57,518 bases of DNA from contig JAGQRH010000025.1 of the NCBI GenBank assembly GCA_020425605.1, forward strand, positions 1 to 57,518, read 5' to 3'. The notes below the pieces were generated by a model that searched no databases, was not told where the DNA came from, and was given only the letters and a program-made list of their open reading frames with translations. The DNA is from Planctomycetota bacterium. GTDB taxonomy: Bacteria; Planctomycetota; UBA8742; UBA2392. Position numbers and translations under genes: made by a program. Below are positions 1-7,335 of the stretch, piece after piece; positions within the stretch are counted from its first letter, which is position 1; each line of letters begins with the position of its first letter.

Positions 1-240
1 AATCAGGCCAACCGTCAACGGCAACTGGTACGGCAGTGCGGGAACCGCACGAACCCGCGCCGAGCCACTGCCGGCAAGGATGCCGAAACCCAGCGCCCAG
101 ACTGCGCCCGGGACCTGCGGCGCCAGCACGTGCGCTAGCTTCGCGATCACTGCCAGCACGATCAGGGCCAGGGTGCCCGCGATCAGGCCGTTGGTTCGTC
201 CGGCCCCGACTGCGGGCTCAATTGTTGAAGCACTCGTCAT
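1..240 (-). CDS. Partial multi-pass membrane protein, possibly YeiH/PSE-type sulfur-compound transporter
   Basis: Only the first 80 codons are inside the window and the gene runs off the left edge. From the ATG at 240 the protein has a polar start, then hydrophobic segments at about residues 17-35 and 44-58 separated by a hinge reading AHVLAPQVPGA. This is how multi-pass transporters of the YeiH/UPF0324 'putative sulfate exporter' type begin, but the family match is only an impression. It starts 2 nt after the stop of the 37-residue gene at 243-356, so the two are probably co-translated. Both lie behind the cysteine-codon leader and terminator at 382-500 and downstream of cysC, which favours a sulfur-related substrate. 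Another permease family cannot be excluded. Confidence 0.5.
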   Translation of the reverse strand, partial: MTSASTIEPAVGAGRTNGLIAGTLALIVLAVIAKLAHVLAPQVPGAVWALGFGILAGSGSARVRAVPALPYQLPLTVGLI

Positions 241-242
241 GG

Positions 243-356
243 CTATCCGGCAATCAGGCTCACGATTCCGACCTTCACGATTGCGATCAGCACCAGCGCT
301 ACCATGGCGGCTGCGAAGTCCCGTGCGAATGCGCGTTTGATTGCTGCAGCTTTCAT
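243..356 (-). CDS. 37-residue single-span membrane protein
   Basis: This very short ORF starts with ATG at 356 behind a good ribosome binding site (GAGG, 7 nt upstream). The product has a basic N-terminus (KAAAIKRAFARD) followed by one hydrophobic helix, about residues 16-36, ending at TAG 243-245. It sits immediately downstream of the attenuator terminator at 382-406 and 2 nt upstream of the transporter-like gene. It is likely a small accessory subunit or a translational-coupling ORF for that transporter. No family is recognised. The Shine-Dalgarno sequence and tight spacing are the main support that it is real. Confidence 0.55.
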   Translation of the reverse strand: MKAAAIKRAFARDFAAAMVALVLIAIVKVGIVSLIAG

Positions 357-381
357 CTCTCGTCCTCAGTCACTGGCCAAC

Positions 382-406
382 AAAAAGGGCCGCCCCTTGG
401 CGGCCC
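382..406 (-). terminator. Intrinsic terminator / attenuator between cysteine leader ORF and transporter genes
   Basis: On the minus strand an 8-bp GC-only stem (399-406 with 387-394, loop 395-398) is followed directly by five T at 386-382. It lies between the Cys-rich ORF at 429-500 and the 37-residue gene. Its 5' arm can alternatively pair with the end of the leader ORF: ACACGGGCC (410-402) with GGCTCGTGT (440-432), 9 bp including one G-U pair. Confidence 0.8.
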
Positions 407-428
407 GTGTCGGTGAACAAAGTTCACG

Positions 429-500
429 TCAACACGAGCCCACAGCCATGCAGCACATGGCGCAGTCGCAGCACTTCTTCATGTTGGTCGGCTTCGTCAT
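429..500 (-). CDS. Cysteine-rich leader peptide (23 aa), candidate cysteine attenuator ORF
   Basis: The ORF begins with ATG 500, four nt after the cysC stop, and ends at TGA 429-431. Six of 23 residues are Cys, five of them in KCCDCAMCC (residues 9-17), and Cys is also the last residue. The final codons GGC TCG TGT form the sequence able to pair with the terminator's 5' arm. A ribosome stalled at the CC codons would leave this segment free, and one that reaches the stop would cover it. GGAAA just before the ATG is a weak ribosome binding site. By analogy with known amino-acid leader peptides I read this as a sensor of charged tRNA-Cys for the genes downstream. A small metal-binding peptide is the alternative. 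Confidence 0.65.
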   Translation of the reverse strand: MTKPTNMKKCCDCAMCCMAVGSC

Positions 501-504
501 TTTC

Positions 505-1068
505 CTAGCCCTGCAGCACAGCCTGTTCGACGCGGATGAATGAACGCTCGATCAGGTGGTTCCAGATGCGGTCGGCCGATTCTTCGACGGTCTCGGTTTC
601 GCTGTTCACGGTCACGTCGGCGTTCGTGGGAGCCTCATACGGATCGCTCACGCCGGTGAAGTTCTTGATCTCTCCGTGCAAGGCCTTGGCATATAGGCCC
701 TTCACGTCACGGCGAACCAGTTCGTCGAGGCTGGCGGTTACGAACACTTCGACAAAGCGTTGTCCGCCGATCTTGCGGCGTACTTCTTCGCGGACGGCGC
801 GGTACGGGCTGATCGCGGCCGTGAGCACCGGGATCTCGTTCCGAGTCAGCAACTCGGCGACAAAGCCGATGCGGCGAATGTTGGTGTCACGGTCTTCGCG
901 CGAAAAGCCCAGGCCCTTGGAAAGATTGGTGCGCACCACGTCGCCGTCGAGAATCTCATGGCCGACGCCGTGCTCATTGAGGCGCCGGGAAATCTCTTCC
1001 GCCAGCGTGCTCTTGCCCGCGCCGCTGAGGCCCGTGAACCAGAGGGTAAATCCCTTCGCTGCTGCCAT
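505..1068 (-). CDS. cysC: Adenylylsulfate (APS) kinase
   Basis: Phosphorylates adenosine 5'-phosphosulfate to PAPS with ATP, a cytoplasmic step of sulfate activation. The 187-residue product has a P-loop GLSGAGKST at residues 13-21, the substrate-binding region DGDVVR and NLSKGLGFSREDRDTNIRR, and the family motif FTGVSDPYEAP. Length is typical of stand-alone CysC. The ATG at 1068 is chosen because GGAGAAGG lies just upstream and the family begins here; an in-frame extension to 1173 would run through the leader hairpin. The gene sits behind the cysteine-codon leader ORF at 1145-1222 and its terminator, so it is probably controlled by cysteine supply. No sulfate adenylyltransferase or PAPS reductase is visible in the window. 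Confidence 0.96.
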   Translation of the reverse strand: MAAAKGFTLWFTGLSGAGKSTLAEEISRRLNEHGVGHEILDGDVVRTNLSKGLGFSREDRDTNIRRIGFVAELLTRNEIPVLTAAISPYRAVREEVRRKIGGQRFVEVFVTASLDELVRRDVKGLYAKALHGEIKNFTGVSDPYEAPTNADVTVNSETETVEESADRIWNHLIERSFIRVEQAVLQG

Positions 1069-1089
1069 TGTCCTTCTCCGATAGTCTGT

Positions 1090-1123
1090 AAATGAAAGAA
1101 GCCACCGCGGTTGCGGTGGCTTC
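1090..1123 (-). terminator. Attenuator terminator upstream of cysC
   Basis: On the minus strand an 11-bp perfect stem (1113-1123 with 1098-1108, loop 1109-1112) is followed by a T-rich but broken tail (TTTCATTT, 1097-1090). It lies 21 nt before the cysC ATG. Its 5' side can pair instead with a leader segment at 1164-1175, so termination can be conditional. Confidence 0.7.
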
Positions 1124-1144
1124 GTGAACAGGACGGTCTTTGAG

Positions 1145-1222
1145 CTACAAAGCCATGCCTGAGCACGCACCACCGTTGTGGGCGCACATCAGACAGCACA
1201 TCTCGGCCTTGTTGTGGCTCAT
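1145..1222 (-). CDS. Cysteine-rich leader peptide (25 aa) upstream of cysC
   Basis: The ORF runs from ATG 1222 to TAG 1145-1147 and has Cys at residues 9, 10, 13 and 20 (EMCCLMCAHN in the middle). There is no Shine-Dalgarno. A promoter-like TTGACC-N16-TATCTT ends 8 nt before the ATG, which suggests a leaderless or nearly leaderless mRNA. CGGTGGTGCGTG (minus strand, 1175-1164, codons 16-20) can pair with CACGAAGCCACCG (1126-1114), 11 bp around a small internal loop. That pairing includes the 5' arm of the terminator at 1098-1123. Cysteine-codon leader ORFs acting as attenuators on sulfur genes are known in mycobacteria, and this has the same architecture. The role is inferred. Confidence 0.7.
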   Translation of the reverse strand: MSHNKAEMCCLMCAHNGGACSGMAL

Positions 1223-1230
1223 GGCGCGAA

Positions 1231-1258
1231 AAGATAGCGGCGGAAATTGACGGGTCAA
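1231..1258 (-). promoter_or_regulatory. Candidate sigma70-type promoter for cysC leader
   Basis: TTGACC (1258-1253), 16-nt spacer, TATCTT (1236-1231) on the minus strand. The -10 box ends 8 nt before the leader ATG, so the transcript would begin at or close to the start codon. Confidence 0.5.
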
Positions 1259-1314
1259 CAGCGACGCTGAACTTTTTTCCATTCTGTTTGCCGTGATCCT
1301 TCAAGTACAAAGCA

Positions 1315-2331
1315 CTACACCCCCACCGGCGCTCTGAATTCCGCCAGCCGCCGCACGTCGCCCATCAGCTCACTGAACTCGTCATAGTGCAGGCTCTGGC
1401 GGCCGTCACTGAGGGCTTTGCTGGGGTCCGGGTGCACTTCCACCATCACGCCGTCGGCCCCCACTGCCAGTGAAGCCAGCGTCAGCGCGCGCACATACTC
1501 GCGTTTGCCGGCCGCGTGACTGGGGTCGATGATGATCGGCAGATGCGACAGCTGCTTCACGACCGGCACGGCCGCGATGTCCAGCGTGTTGCGAGTGGCA
1601 GTTTCATAGGTGCGGATGCCACGTTCGCACAGAATCACGCGCGGGTTGCCCGCGTCCACGATGTACTCGGCTGCCAACAGCAGCTCTTCGATCTTGCTGC
1701 TTGGGCCGCGCTTCAGCAGCACCGGTTTGTCCGTTCGGCCGACTTCGCGCAGCAGGTCAAAGTTCTGCATGTTGCGGGCGCCAACCTGGAGCACATCAAG
1801 ATACTCGACCGCGTCCGCCACCTGGCTGACGGACATGACTTCGCTGATTGCGGCCAGGCCATTTGCGTCAGCCGCGGCCCGCATCATCTTGAGCCCCGGC
1901 ACGCCCAGCCCCTGGAATGCATAGGGCGAAGTGCGCGGCTTGTAAGCGCCTCCGCGAAGTCCCTTGGCCCCCTGCGCTGCGACGTGCGCGGCCACATTGT
2001 TGATCTGTTCCTCATTCTCGATCGCGCACGGCCCCGCGATCACGCAGAACCTGCCGCCGCCGAATACGGCCGGGCCTGCCGTGATCACCGTGTCCTCCGG
2101 GTGGTAGTCACGGCTGACTTTCTTGAACGGGTGCACGTCCTGGTGCACGTCGCGTACGCCGGAAAGCGAGCGCAACTGCTGGTCCTCGATCGGCAGCTTG
2201 CTGGTAGCAGCCGTGATGAGCGTGCAGCCGCAATCGCGGGAGATGGACGGCTGGGCGCCGAAGCCCTCAAGCGCGCGGATGACCGCGGAGATTTCCTTCA
2301 GCGTCGCGCCGGGTTGCATGGTGACGATCAT
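1315..2331 (-). CDS. aroF: 3-deoxy-7-phosphoheptulonate (DAHP) synthase with N-terminal regulatory domain
   Basis: Condenses phosphoenolpyruvate with erythrose 4-phosphate, the first step of the shikimate pathway. Of 338 residues, about 1-80 form the ferredoxin-like regulatory domain seen in Thermotoga-type enzymes. The catalytic barrel follows with GPCAIE, GGAYKPRTSPY, KRGPSSKIEE, CERGIRTYE and DPSHAAGKR. The ATG at 2331 overlaps the trpA stop (ATGA), so it is the last gene of the trp operon. That puts chorismate supply under the same tryptophan attenuator as trpE, while the N-terminal domain, as in its family, may give allosteric control by other aromatic amino acids. An in-frame extension to 2364 lies inside trpA and is unlikely. 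Confidence 0.95.
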   Translation of the reverse strand: MIVTMQPGATLKEISAVIRALEGFGAQPSISRDCGCTLITAATSKLPIEDQQLRSLSGVRDVHQDVHPFKKVSRDYHPEDTVITAGPAVFGGGRFCVIAGPCAIENEEQINNVAAHVAAQGAKGLRGGAYKPRTSPYAFQGLGVPGLKMMRAAADANGLAAISEVMSVSQVADAVEYLDVLQVGARNMQNFDLLREVGRTDKPVLLKRGPSSKIEELLLAAEYIVDAGNPRVILCERGIRTYETATRNTLDIAAVPVVKQLSHLPIIIDPSHAAGKREYVRALTLASLAVGADGVMVEVHPDPSKALSDGRQSLHYDEFSELMGDVRRLAEFRAPVGV

Positions 2332-3125
2332 TGGTTTGTTCCTGTGGTGATGGTTGCATCGCACGCCTCGCGCAGTGGCGCAAGGATGTCGGCGATCGTG
2401 CCGCCCTGATCAATACTCCGAATCAACGCCGAGCCGACGATAAACCCGGCCGCGTGCTCACGCAGTTGCTCGATGTGCTGCGGCTTGCTGATTCCAAAGC
2501 CGACACAGACTGGCACCCTGGCTATCTGCGCGGCTGTGCGGATGTATTCGATGGTTTCCGACGGGTACGTGTCGCGCGTACCGGTCACGCCCGCCACACT
2601 GATGAGGTAAACGAAGCCATACGCTTGCTCAAGAATCGTCTTCATGCGCGACGCGCAGGTCGTGGGTGCCAGCATCGAGACGAAGGCCAACCCGTGCTGC
2701 GTGAATGCGAGCTGCAAGGCGTCGGACTCTTCGAACGGCAGGTCCGGTACAATGGCCCCGCTGACTCCGGCCTCGGCCAGGCGCGCTGCGAACTCGTCCA
2801 GCCCGTGCGCCAGCACCTGATTGAAACTGAGCATCAGCACCACCGGCGGTCCGGACTTGCGCCTGGCAATCGCCGCCAGGGTGGAAGCCAACGATGTGCC
2901 TGCCTTCAGGGCCTGCGCGGCGGCGGCCTGGATCACCGGCCCGTCGGCGAGCGGGTCGCTGAACGGGACACCTACCTCGATCACGTCTGCGTACCTGCCG
3001 GCTTCCGCAAGGTTGCGTGCGAAGCCTTCCGCATCGGGATGGCCGGACATGAGAAAGGGCATCAGCGCCTTGCGGCCTTCTGAGTGGGCCTTCTCGAACG
3101 CTGCCTTGATTGCATTGAGGCTCAC
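2328..3125 (-). CDS. trpA: Tryptophan synthase alpha subunit
   Basis: Cleaves indole-3-glycerol phosphate to indole and glyceraldehyde 3-phosphate, passing indole to TrpB through the alpha2-beta2 tunnel. The 265-residue product shows PFLMSGHPD near the N-terminus, [19 protein letters not shown] with the catalytic Glu and Asp, [11 protein letters not shown], and [12 protein letters not shown] for phosphate binding. The start is GTG at 3125, overlapping the trpB stop as GTGA. Length and motifs are normal for the family. The end overlaps the DAHP synthase start by 4 nt. Confidence 0.97.
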   Translation of the reverse strand: MSLNAIKAAFEKAHSEGRKALMPFLMSGHPDAEGFARNLAEAGRYADVIEVGVPFSDPLADGPVIQAAAAQALKAGTSLASTLAAIARRKSGPPVVLMLSFNQVLAHGLDEFAARLAEAGVSGAIVPDLPFEESDALQLAFTQHGLAFVSMLAPTTCASRMKTILEQAYGFVYLISVAGVTGTRDTYPSETIEYIRTAAQIARVPVCVGFGISKPQHIEQLREHAAGFIVGSALIRSIDQGGTIADILAPLREACDATITTGTNQ

Positions 3126-4291
3126 AACAGCCCCCTTTCCATCAGAGACGGCAAGTCTTTGTCGCCGCGGCCGGAGAGGTTGACGATCACACTGAGCCCC
3201 GGACGTTCCGACAACAGGCGCTTTGCGTAGGCCAGAGCATGGCTGCTTTCGACGGCCGGGATGATGCCTTCGTTGCGCGAGAGCTCCTTGAACGCGGACA
3301 CTGCCTCGTCGTCGCGCACGACGTGGTACTTCGCGCGCTCAATGTCCCTCAGGAAGCTGTGCTCAGGACCTACGCCGGGGTAGTCGAGACCGGCGGCAAT
3401 TGAGTGTGTGTCCAGAATCTGGCCGTCGTCGTCCTGCAGCAGGTACTGCATCGCGCCGTGCAGCACACCCGGCGTGCCCGAGTTCAGCGGCGCGGCGTGG
3501 GTTGTGCCGTGGCCGCCGGCCTCTACGCCGTGCAACTCCACGTCATCATCTACAAAGCCTGCGAAAATCCCCATCGCGTTGCTTCCGCCACCGACGCAGG
3601 CGATCACAGCATCGGGCAGTTGTCCTTCGCGCTGCAGGATCTGCTCCCGCGCTTCCCGGCCTATGACGCTTTGGAAATCGCGCACGATGGTCGGGTACGG
3701 GTGCGGGCCGACTACGCTGCCGATCAGATAGTGCGTGTCGGCCGGCCGGCAGATCCAGTCGCGGATCGCCTCATTGATCGCGATCTTCAGGTTGCGACTG
3801 CCTGCCTCGCACGGCACGACGGTTGCGCCCAGCAGCTTCATGCGCTCGACGTTCGGTCGCTGCCTCTCACAGTCCAGCGCCCCCATGTAGACGATGCACT
3901 CCAAGCCGAGGCGCGCACAGGCGGCAGCCGTGGCGACACCGTGCTGGCCGGCGCCGGTTTCGGCAACGACGCGCGTCTTGCCGAGCCGCTTCGCCAGCAG
4001 CGCCTGGCCGACCGCATTGTTGATCTTGTGCGCACCGGTGTGGGTCAGGTCTTCGCGTTTCAGGAAGACTCGGCCGCCCCAATCGGTGCTCAGGCGCTCC
4101 GCGAAGTAGAGCGGCGTTGAACGCCCGACGAATTCACGCAACGTCAGCTCAAGCTCCGCGGCGAATGTGGGATCCGCCTGTGCAACGTCGTACGCTGCTT
4201 CCAGCTCGTTCAAATTGGCAATCAGCGTTTCCGGCACGTACTGCCCGCCGTATATGCCAAATCGCCCTCGTGTTTTCTCTGCCGTGGTCAC
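3122..4291 (-). CDS. trpB: Tryptophan synthase beta subunit
   Basis: PLP-dependent condensation of indole and serine to tryptophan. The 389-residue product has the PLP lysine in HTGAHKINN (Lys89), the catalytic-loop motif [10 protein letters not shown], the phosphate-binding run VGGGSNAMG and the C-terminal SGRGDKD typical of TrpB1. The GTG at 4291 overlaps the trpF stop (GTGA), so translation is coupled. It is the normal partner of the adjacent TrpA. Confidence 0.97.
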   Translation of the reverse strand: MTTAEKTRGRFGIYGGQYVPETLIANLNELEAAYDVAQADPTFAAELELTLREFVGRSTPLYFAERLSTDWGGRVFLKREDLTHTGAHKINNAVGQALLAKRLGKTRVVAETGAGQHGVATAAACARLGLECIVYMGALDCERQRPNVERMKLLGATVVPCEAGSRNLKIAINEAIRDWICRPADTHYLIGSVVGPHPYPTIVRDFQSVIGREAREQILQREGQLPDAVIACVGGGSNAMGIFAGFVDDDVELHGVEAGGHGTTHAAPLNSGTPGVLHGAMQYLLQDDDGQILDTHSIAAGLDYPGVGPEHSFLRDIERAKYHVVRDDEAVSAFKELSRNEGIIPAVESSHALAYAKRLLSERPGLSVIVNLSGRGDKDLPSLMERGLL

Positions 4292-4896
4292 TTCGCTGCT
4301 CCGATCCGATTCACCTTGTCCAGTGCTTCGCGCGCCGCCTGGATGAATGCCTTGATCAAACCGATGTCCTTCACGCCCCGCGTGCTCTCCACGCCGCTCG
4401 ACACGTCCACGCCGTACGGCCGAGTGTGCCCGATCGCTTCGCCAACATTCTCAGGCGTAAGCCCGCCGGCGAGAATGATGCGTTTTCCTGAAGCGTAACG
4501 ACGAGCGTCCTCAAAGTTCCATGGCACTCCACTGCCCTCGCCGAAGGGAGAATCCACCAGCACCCGGCAATGGCGAAGCTCGCTGACGAACTCAACCCGC
4601 ACACCCGGGATCACTTCACGGCCGTGCAAGACCGACGGCAGGTCTTCCGCGCGGTGGACCTGCAATGCATCCAGATCTACGGCCTCGAGGATGGCCGGAA
4701 CAGCGTCCAGATCTGCACGGCGGAACACCCCGATGCGTTCGATGTCGTCCGGGAGCTGGGCAACGATTTCAGCCGCCTGCCGGGCCGTTACCCGCCGGGG
4801 AGAGTCGGCGAATACCAGCCCTAAGGCAGTCGCCCCGGCCGCAACGGCAGCCGAAGCAGTGATGGCGTCCCTGATTCCACAGATCTTGATCATCAC
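4288..4896 (-). CDS. trpF: Phosphoribosylanthranilate isomerase
   Basis: Amadori rearrangement of phosphoribosylanthranilate to CdRP. A TIM barrel of 202 residues beginning KICGIRD with the catalytic Cys, then [12 protein letters not shown], the LDALQVHR strand, [10 protein letters not shown] and VDVSSGVES near the end. Two starts are possible: GTG at 4896, overlapping the trpC stop as GTGA like its neighbours, or ATG at 4893 one codon later. GAGGG lies upstream of both. Confidence 0.95.
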   Translation of the reverse strand: MMIKICGIRDAITASAAVAAGATALGLVFADSPRRVTARQAAEIVAQLPDDIERIGVFRRADLDAVPAILEAVDLDALQVHRAEDLPSVLHGREVIPGVRVEFVSELRHCRVLVDSPFGEGSGVPWNFEDARRYASGKRIILAGGLTPENVGEAIGHTRPYGVDVSSGVESTRGVKDIGLIKAFIQAAREALDKVNRIGAAK

Positions 4897-5681
4897 GAGC
4901 CCTCCACGGGCACGGCAGCACGGAAGCTGGCGATCGCCACGGCCGGGTCCTGCTCGCGCATCAGCGCACTTCCGATCAGGGCGGCGTGGTAGCCCAGCTC
5001 CGCGACTCGTTGGAACTGTTCCGGTGTCGTGATGCCGCTTTCGGCGATCGCGGTGTGGTCCGAGTCGATCAGCAATCGCAGCTTCTCAAAACGCTCGAAG
5101 TCGATGCTCAGGTCGCGAAGGTTGCGGCAGTTGACCCCGACGATTCTCGCACCCGCGCGCTGGGCTCGCTCGATGTCCAGCTCGTCGAATGCCTCTACCA
5201 GCGCGAACATCCCCAGGTACTCGGCCGTGTGAAGCATCTCAGTCAGCGTGGCATCATCGAGGCACGCGGCGATCAGGAGTGCTCCGTCCGCACCGCAAGC
5301 TCGCGCCTCGAAAAGCTGGCACGGTTCGACCAGGAAGTCCTTGCGCATAACCGGGACACTCGATGCGGCGCTGGCGGCGCGCAGGTCGTCGAGCGAGCCC
5401 CGGAACTCCTCCGGCTCTGTGAGCACGGAAATCGCCGCCGCCCCGCCCTCAGCGTATTTCGTGGCGCGTAGGACAACATCGACGTCCGCACTCAGCACCC
5501 CAACCGATGGCGCAACGCGCTTGATCTCGGCGATCACGGCCGGTCTCTCGGCCAGCTTCAACGGGCGTGCAGGCGGCATGTGCTCAGCGGCGCGACGCAT
5601 CTCGGGCTGCGCCGTGCGGGCCCGAGCCTCGGCCAGGCGACGGGCAGAGCCCTCAGCCATGCGCTTGAGGAAATCAGACAT
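4893..5681 (-). CDS. trpC: Indole-3-glycerol phosphate synthase
   Basis: Closes the indole ring (CdRP to indole-3-glycerol phosphate). The 262-residue protein has IAEIKRVAPSVG with the substrate-binding Lys, FLVEPCQLFEARACGADG, VGVNCRNLRDLSID, AESGITTPEQ and ALIGSALMREQDP. The ATG at 5681 lies 8 nt inside the end of trpD (ATGTCTGA). An in-frame extension upstream to 5780 lies wholly inside trpD and is not needed. It is a separate protein, not the TrpCF fusion of enterics. Confidence 0.96.
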   Translation of the reverse strand: MSDFLKRMAEGSARRLAEARARTAQPEMRRAAEHMPPARPLKLAERPAVIAEIKRVAPSVGVLSADVDVVLRATKYAEGGAAAISVLTEPEEFRGSLDDLRAASAASSVPVMRKDFLVEPCQLFEARACGADGALLIAACLDDATLTEMLHTAEYLGMFALVEAFDELDIERAQRAGARIVGVNCRNLRDLSIDFERFEKLRLLIDSDHTAIAESGITTPEQFQRVAELGYHAALIGSALMREQDPAVAIASFRAAVPVEGS

Positions 5682-6672
5682 GGGCCTCGCTCCTTCGCAG
5701 GCCTTCCACCAGCGCGCGGGCCTTGCCGGCATCGAGCACCTGTGCTGCAAGTTGAGCGCCCTCACGCGGGTCGGTGACACGTCCGACCAGCATTAGCGTC
5801 AGTGCTGCATTCAGTACAACCGTGTCGCGGCGAGGGCCGGCCTCGCCGTCACAGATCGATTCGATGATAGCCGCGTTCTCCGCCGCTTCACCCCCACGCA
5901 AGTCCGCCAGCTTGCAGTGAGGAAGCCCAAAGTCTTCGGCCGTGAAGTCCGCGGCCGTAATCGAGTCGGGGCGCACATCGATGACGGTGAATCGCCCGGC
6001 GGGCGTCGCTTCGTCGAGGCCGGGCTCGCCGTGGACTACGAAGGCCCGCTTGCGACCAAGACCCTGCAATGCACGCGCGACATCCGGCAGGCGCTCGCGG
6101 GTGGCAACGCCTACCAGCTGGAAATCCGGTCGCGCAGGATTAGCCAGCGGGCCGACCAGGTTGAACACCGTTCGAATGCCGAGCGCTTTCCGGATAGGCC
6201 CGATACGCTTCAACGCCGGGTGGAAGTGCGGCGCAAACAGAAAACTGAAGTCGGTGCCCGCGGCCGCACCCGGCTGGGTGAACGGAATTGCGAGCGCTTC
6301 AATCACGTCGGCACTGCCGCTGCGACTCGTCACGCTGCGGTTGCCATGCTTCACGACGGGCACTCCGAGTGCAGCAACCAGCAGGGCCGCCGTAGTACTT
6401 ATGTTGAACGTGCCTGCGGCGTCGCCGCCGGTGCCGCAGGTGTCCACTGCGCCAGCGGGTACTTCGGTCAGGGTCTTTGCCGCGCCGAGCAGTGCGCGGG
6501 TAATGCCAAGCAGTTCGTCGCCGCACTCACCCTTGGTGCGCAGCGCCGTCAGGACACCGGCGATCAGTGGTTCGGGCGTTGACTCGTCGAGCAAGTGGTT
6601 GGCAAGTAGCTCTGCCTGACCGGCATCGAGGTCCTGTCCACGGGCCAGCTGTTCTAGAGTATCGTTCGTCAT
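5674..6672 (-). CDS. trpD: Anthranilate phosphoribosyltransferase
   Basis: Transfers phosphoribose from PRPP to anthranilate. 332 residues, with DTCGTGGDAAGTFNISTTAA for PRPP binding, the KHGNRSVTSRSGSADVIEAL segment, and GPIRKALGIRTVFNLVGPLANP downstream. Length is typical. It follows trpG after a 51-nt gap containing a short 6-bp hairpin without a T-run, and its end overlaps trpC by 8 nt. Confidence 0.97.
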   Translation of the reverse strand: MTNDTLEQLARGQDLDAGQAELLANHLLDESTPEPLIAGVLTALRTKGECGDELLGITRALLGAAKTLTEVPAGAVDTCGTGGDAAGTFNISTTAALLVAALGVPVVKHGNRSVTSRSGSADVIEALAIPFTQPGAAAGTDFSFLFAPHFHPALKRIGPIRKALGIRTVFNLVGPLANPARPDFQLVGVATRERLPDVARALQGLGRKRAFVVHGEPGLDEATPAGRFTVIDVRPDSITAADFTAEDFGLPHCKLADLRGGEAAENAAIIESICDGEAGPRRDTVVLNAALTLMLVGRVTDPREGAQLAAQVLDAGKARALVEGLRRSEAHV

Positions 6673-6723
6673 TCGTCTCTCCGTTGCCGCCTTTGACGGC
6701 TCCCCGGCTTTTCAGCCGGCGGT

Positions 6724-7296
6724 CTAGGCGATGGCCGCTATTCGGCTGAGGAAGTTCTGCAGCAGCCTGGGGCCATGGGGCGTGAGAATGCTCTCCGGGT
6801 GGAACTGAACGCCTTCGATGGGCAGCTCCCGATGGCGGATGCCCATGATTTCGCCTTCGTTGGTGTAGCTGGCGATCTCGAACTCTGCGGGCAGCGACGC
6901 TTCCTCAACAATCAGCGAATGATAGCGGCCTACTTCAAAAGGGTTCGGCAGGCCGTCGTACAGGCCGCGGCTGTCGTGATAAATGCGCGAGGTCTTGCCG
7001 TGCATCAGGCGCGGCGCGCGAATCACCTTTCCGCCAAATGCTTGCGCGATCGACTGATGCCCGAGGCAGACGCCCAGAATCGGCAGACGCCTGGCCCGCG
7101 TGCGGATCACCTCGAGAGTCTGGCCCGCGGAGTCCGGGGTACCGGGCCCGGGTGAGATCACAATCGCATCGGCGCCTTCGAGGTCTTCTTCGCGCACCTG
7201 GTCGTTGTAGCGCACGTTCAACTCAGCCCCGAGCTCGCCCAACGCCTGGTAAAGGTTGAAGGTGAATGAATCGTAGTTGTCGATCAGCAGGATCAT
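6724..7296 (-). CDS. trpG: Anthranilate synthase glutamine amidotransferase component
   Basis: Supplies ammonia from glutamine to TrpE. It is a class I amidotransferase of 190 residues starting [11 protein letters not shown], with ISPGPGTPD, the nucleophile in [10 protein letters not shown] (Cys77) and the His/Glu pair in [13 protein letters not shown]. TrpG-type proteins often also serve 4-amino-4-deoxychorismate synthase as PabA. The position between trpE and trpD argues for the tryptophan role, and no pabB is visible here. Confidence 0.96.
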   Translation of the reverse strand: MILLIDNYDSFTFNLYQALGELGAELNVRYNDQVREEDLEGADAIVISPGPGTPDSAGQTLEVIRTRARRLPILGVCLGHQSIAQAFGGKVIRAPRLMHGKTSRIYHDSRGLYDGLPNPFEVGRYHSLIVEEASLPAEFEIASYTNEGEIMGIRHRELPIEGVQFHPESILTPHGPRLLQNFLSRIAAIA

Positions 7297-7335
7297 GGGT
7301 CAGATTCCGGTCTTCAGGAGTCAGGTTTCGGGGAA

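Noticed and set aside
1069..1173. Upstream in-frame extension of cysC
   Set aside because: It would translate the attenuator hairpin, has no family similarity, and the ATG at 1068 has a good ribosome binding site.
6690..6725. Short hairpin (CCGGCT-TTTC-AGCCGG) between trpG and trpD as a terminator
   Set aside because: Only 6 bp, no T-run after it, and it lies inside an operon whose genes must be expressed together.
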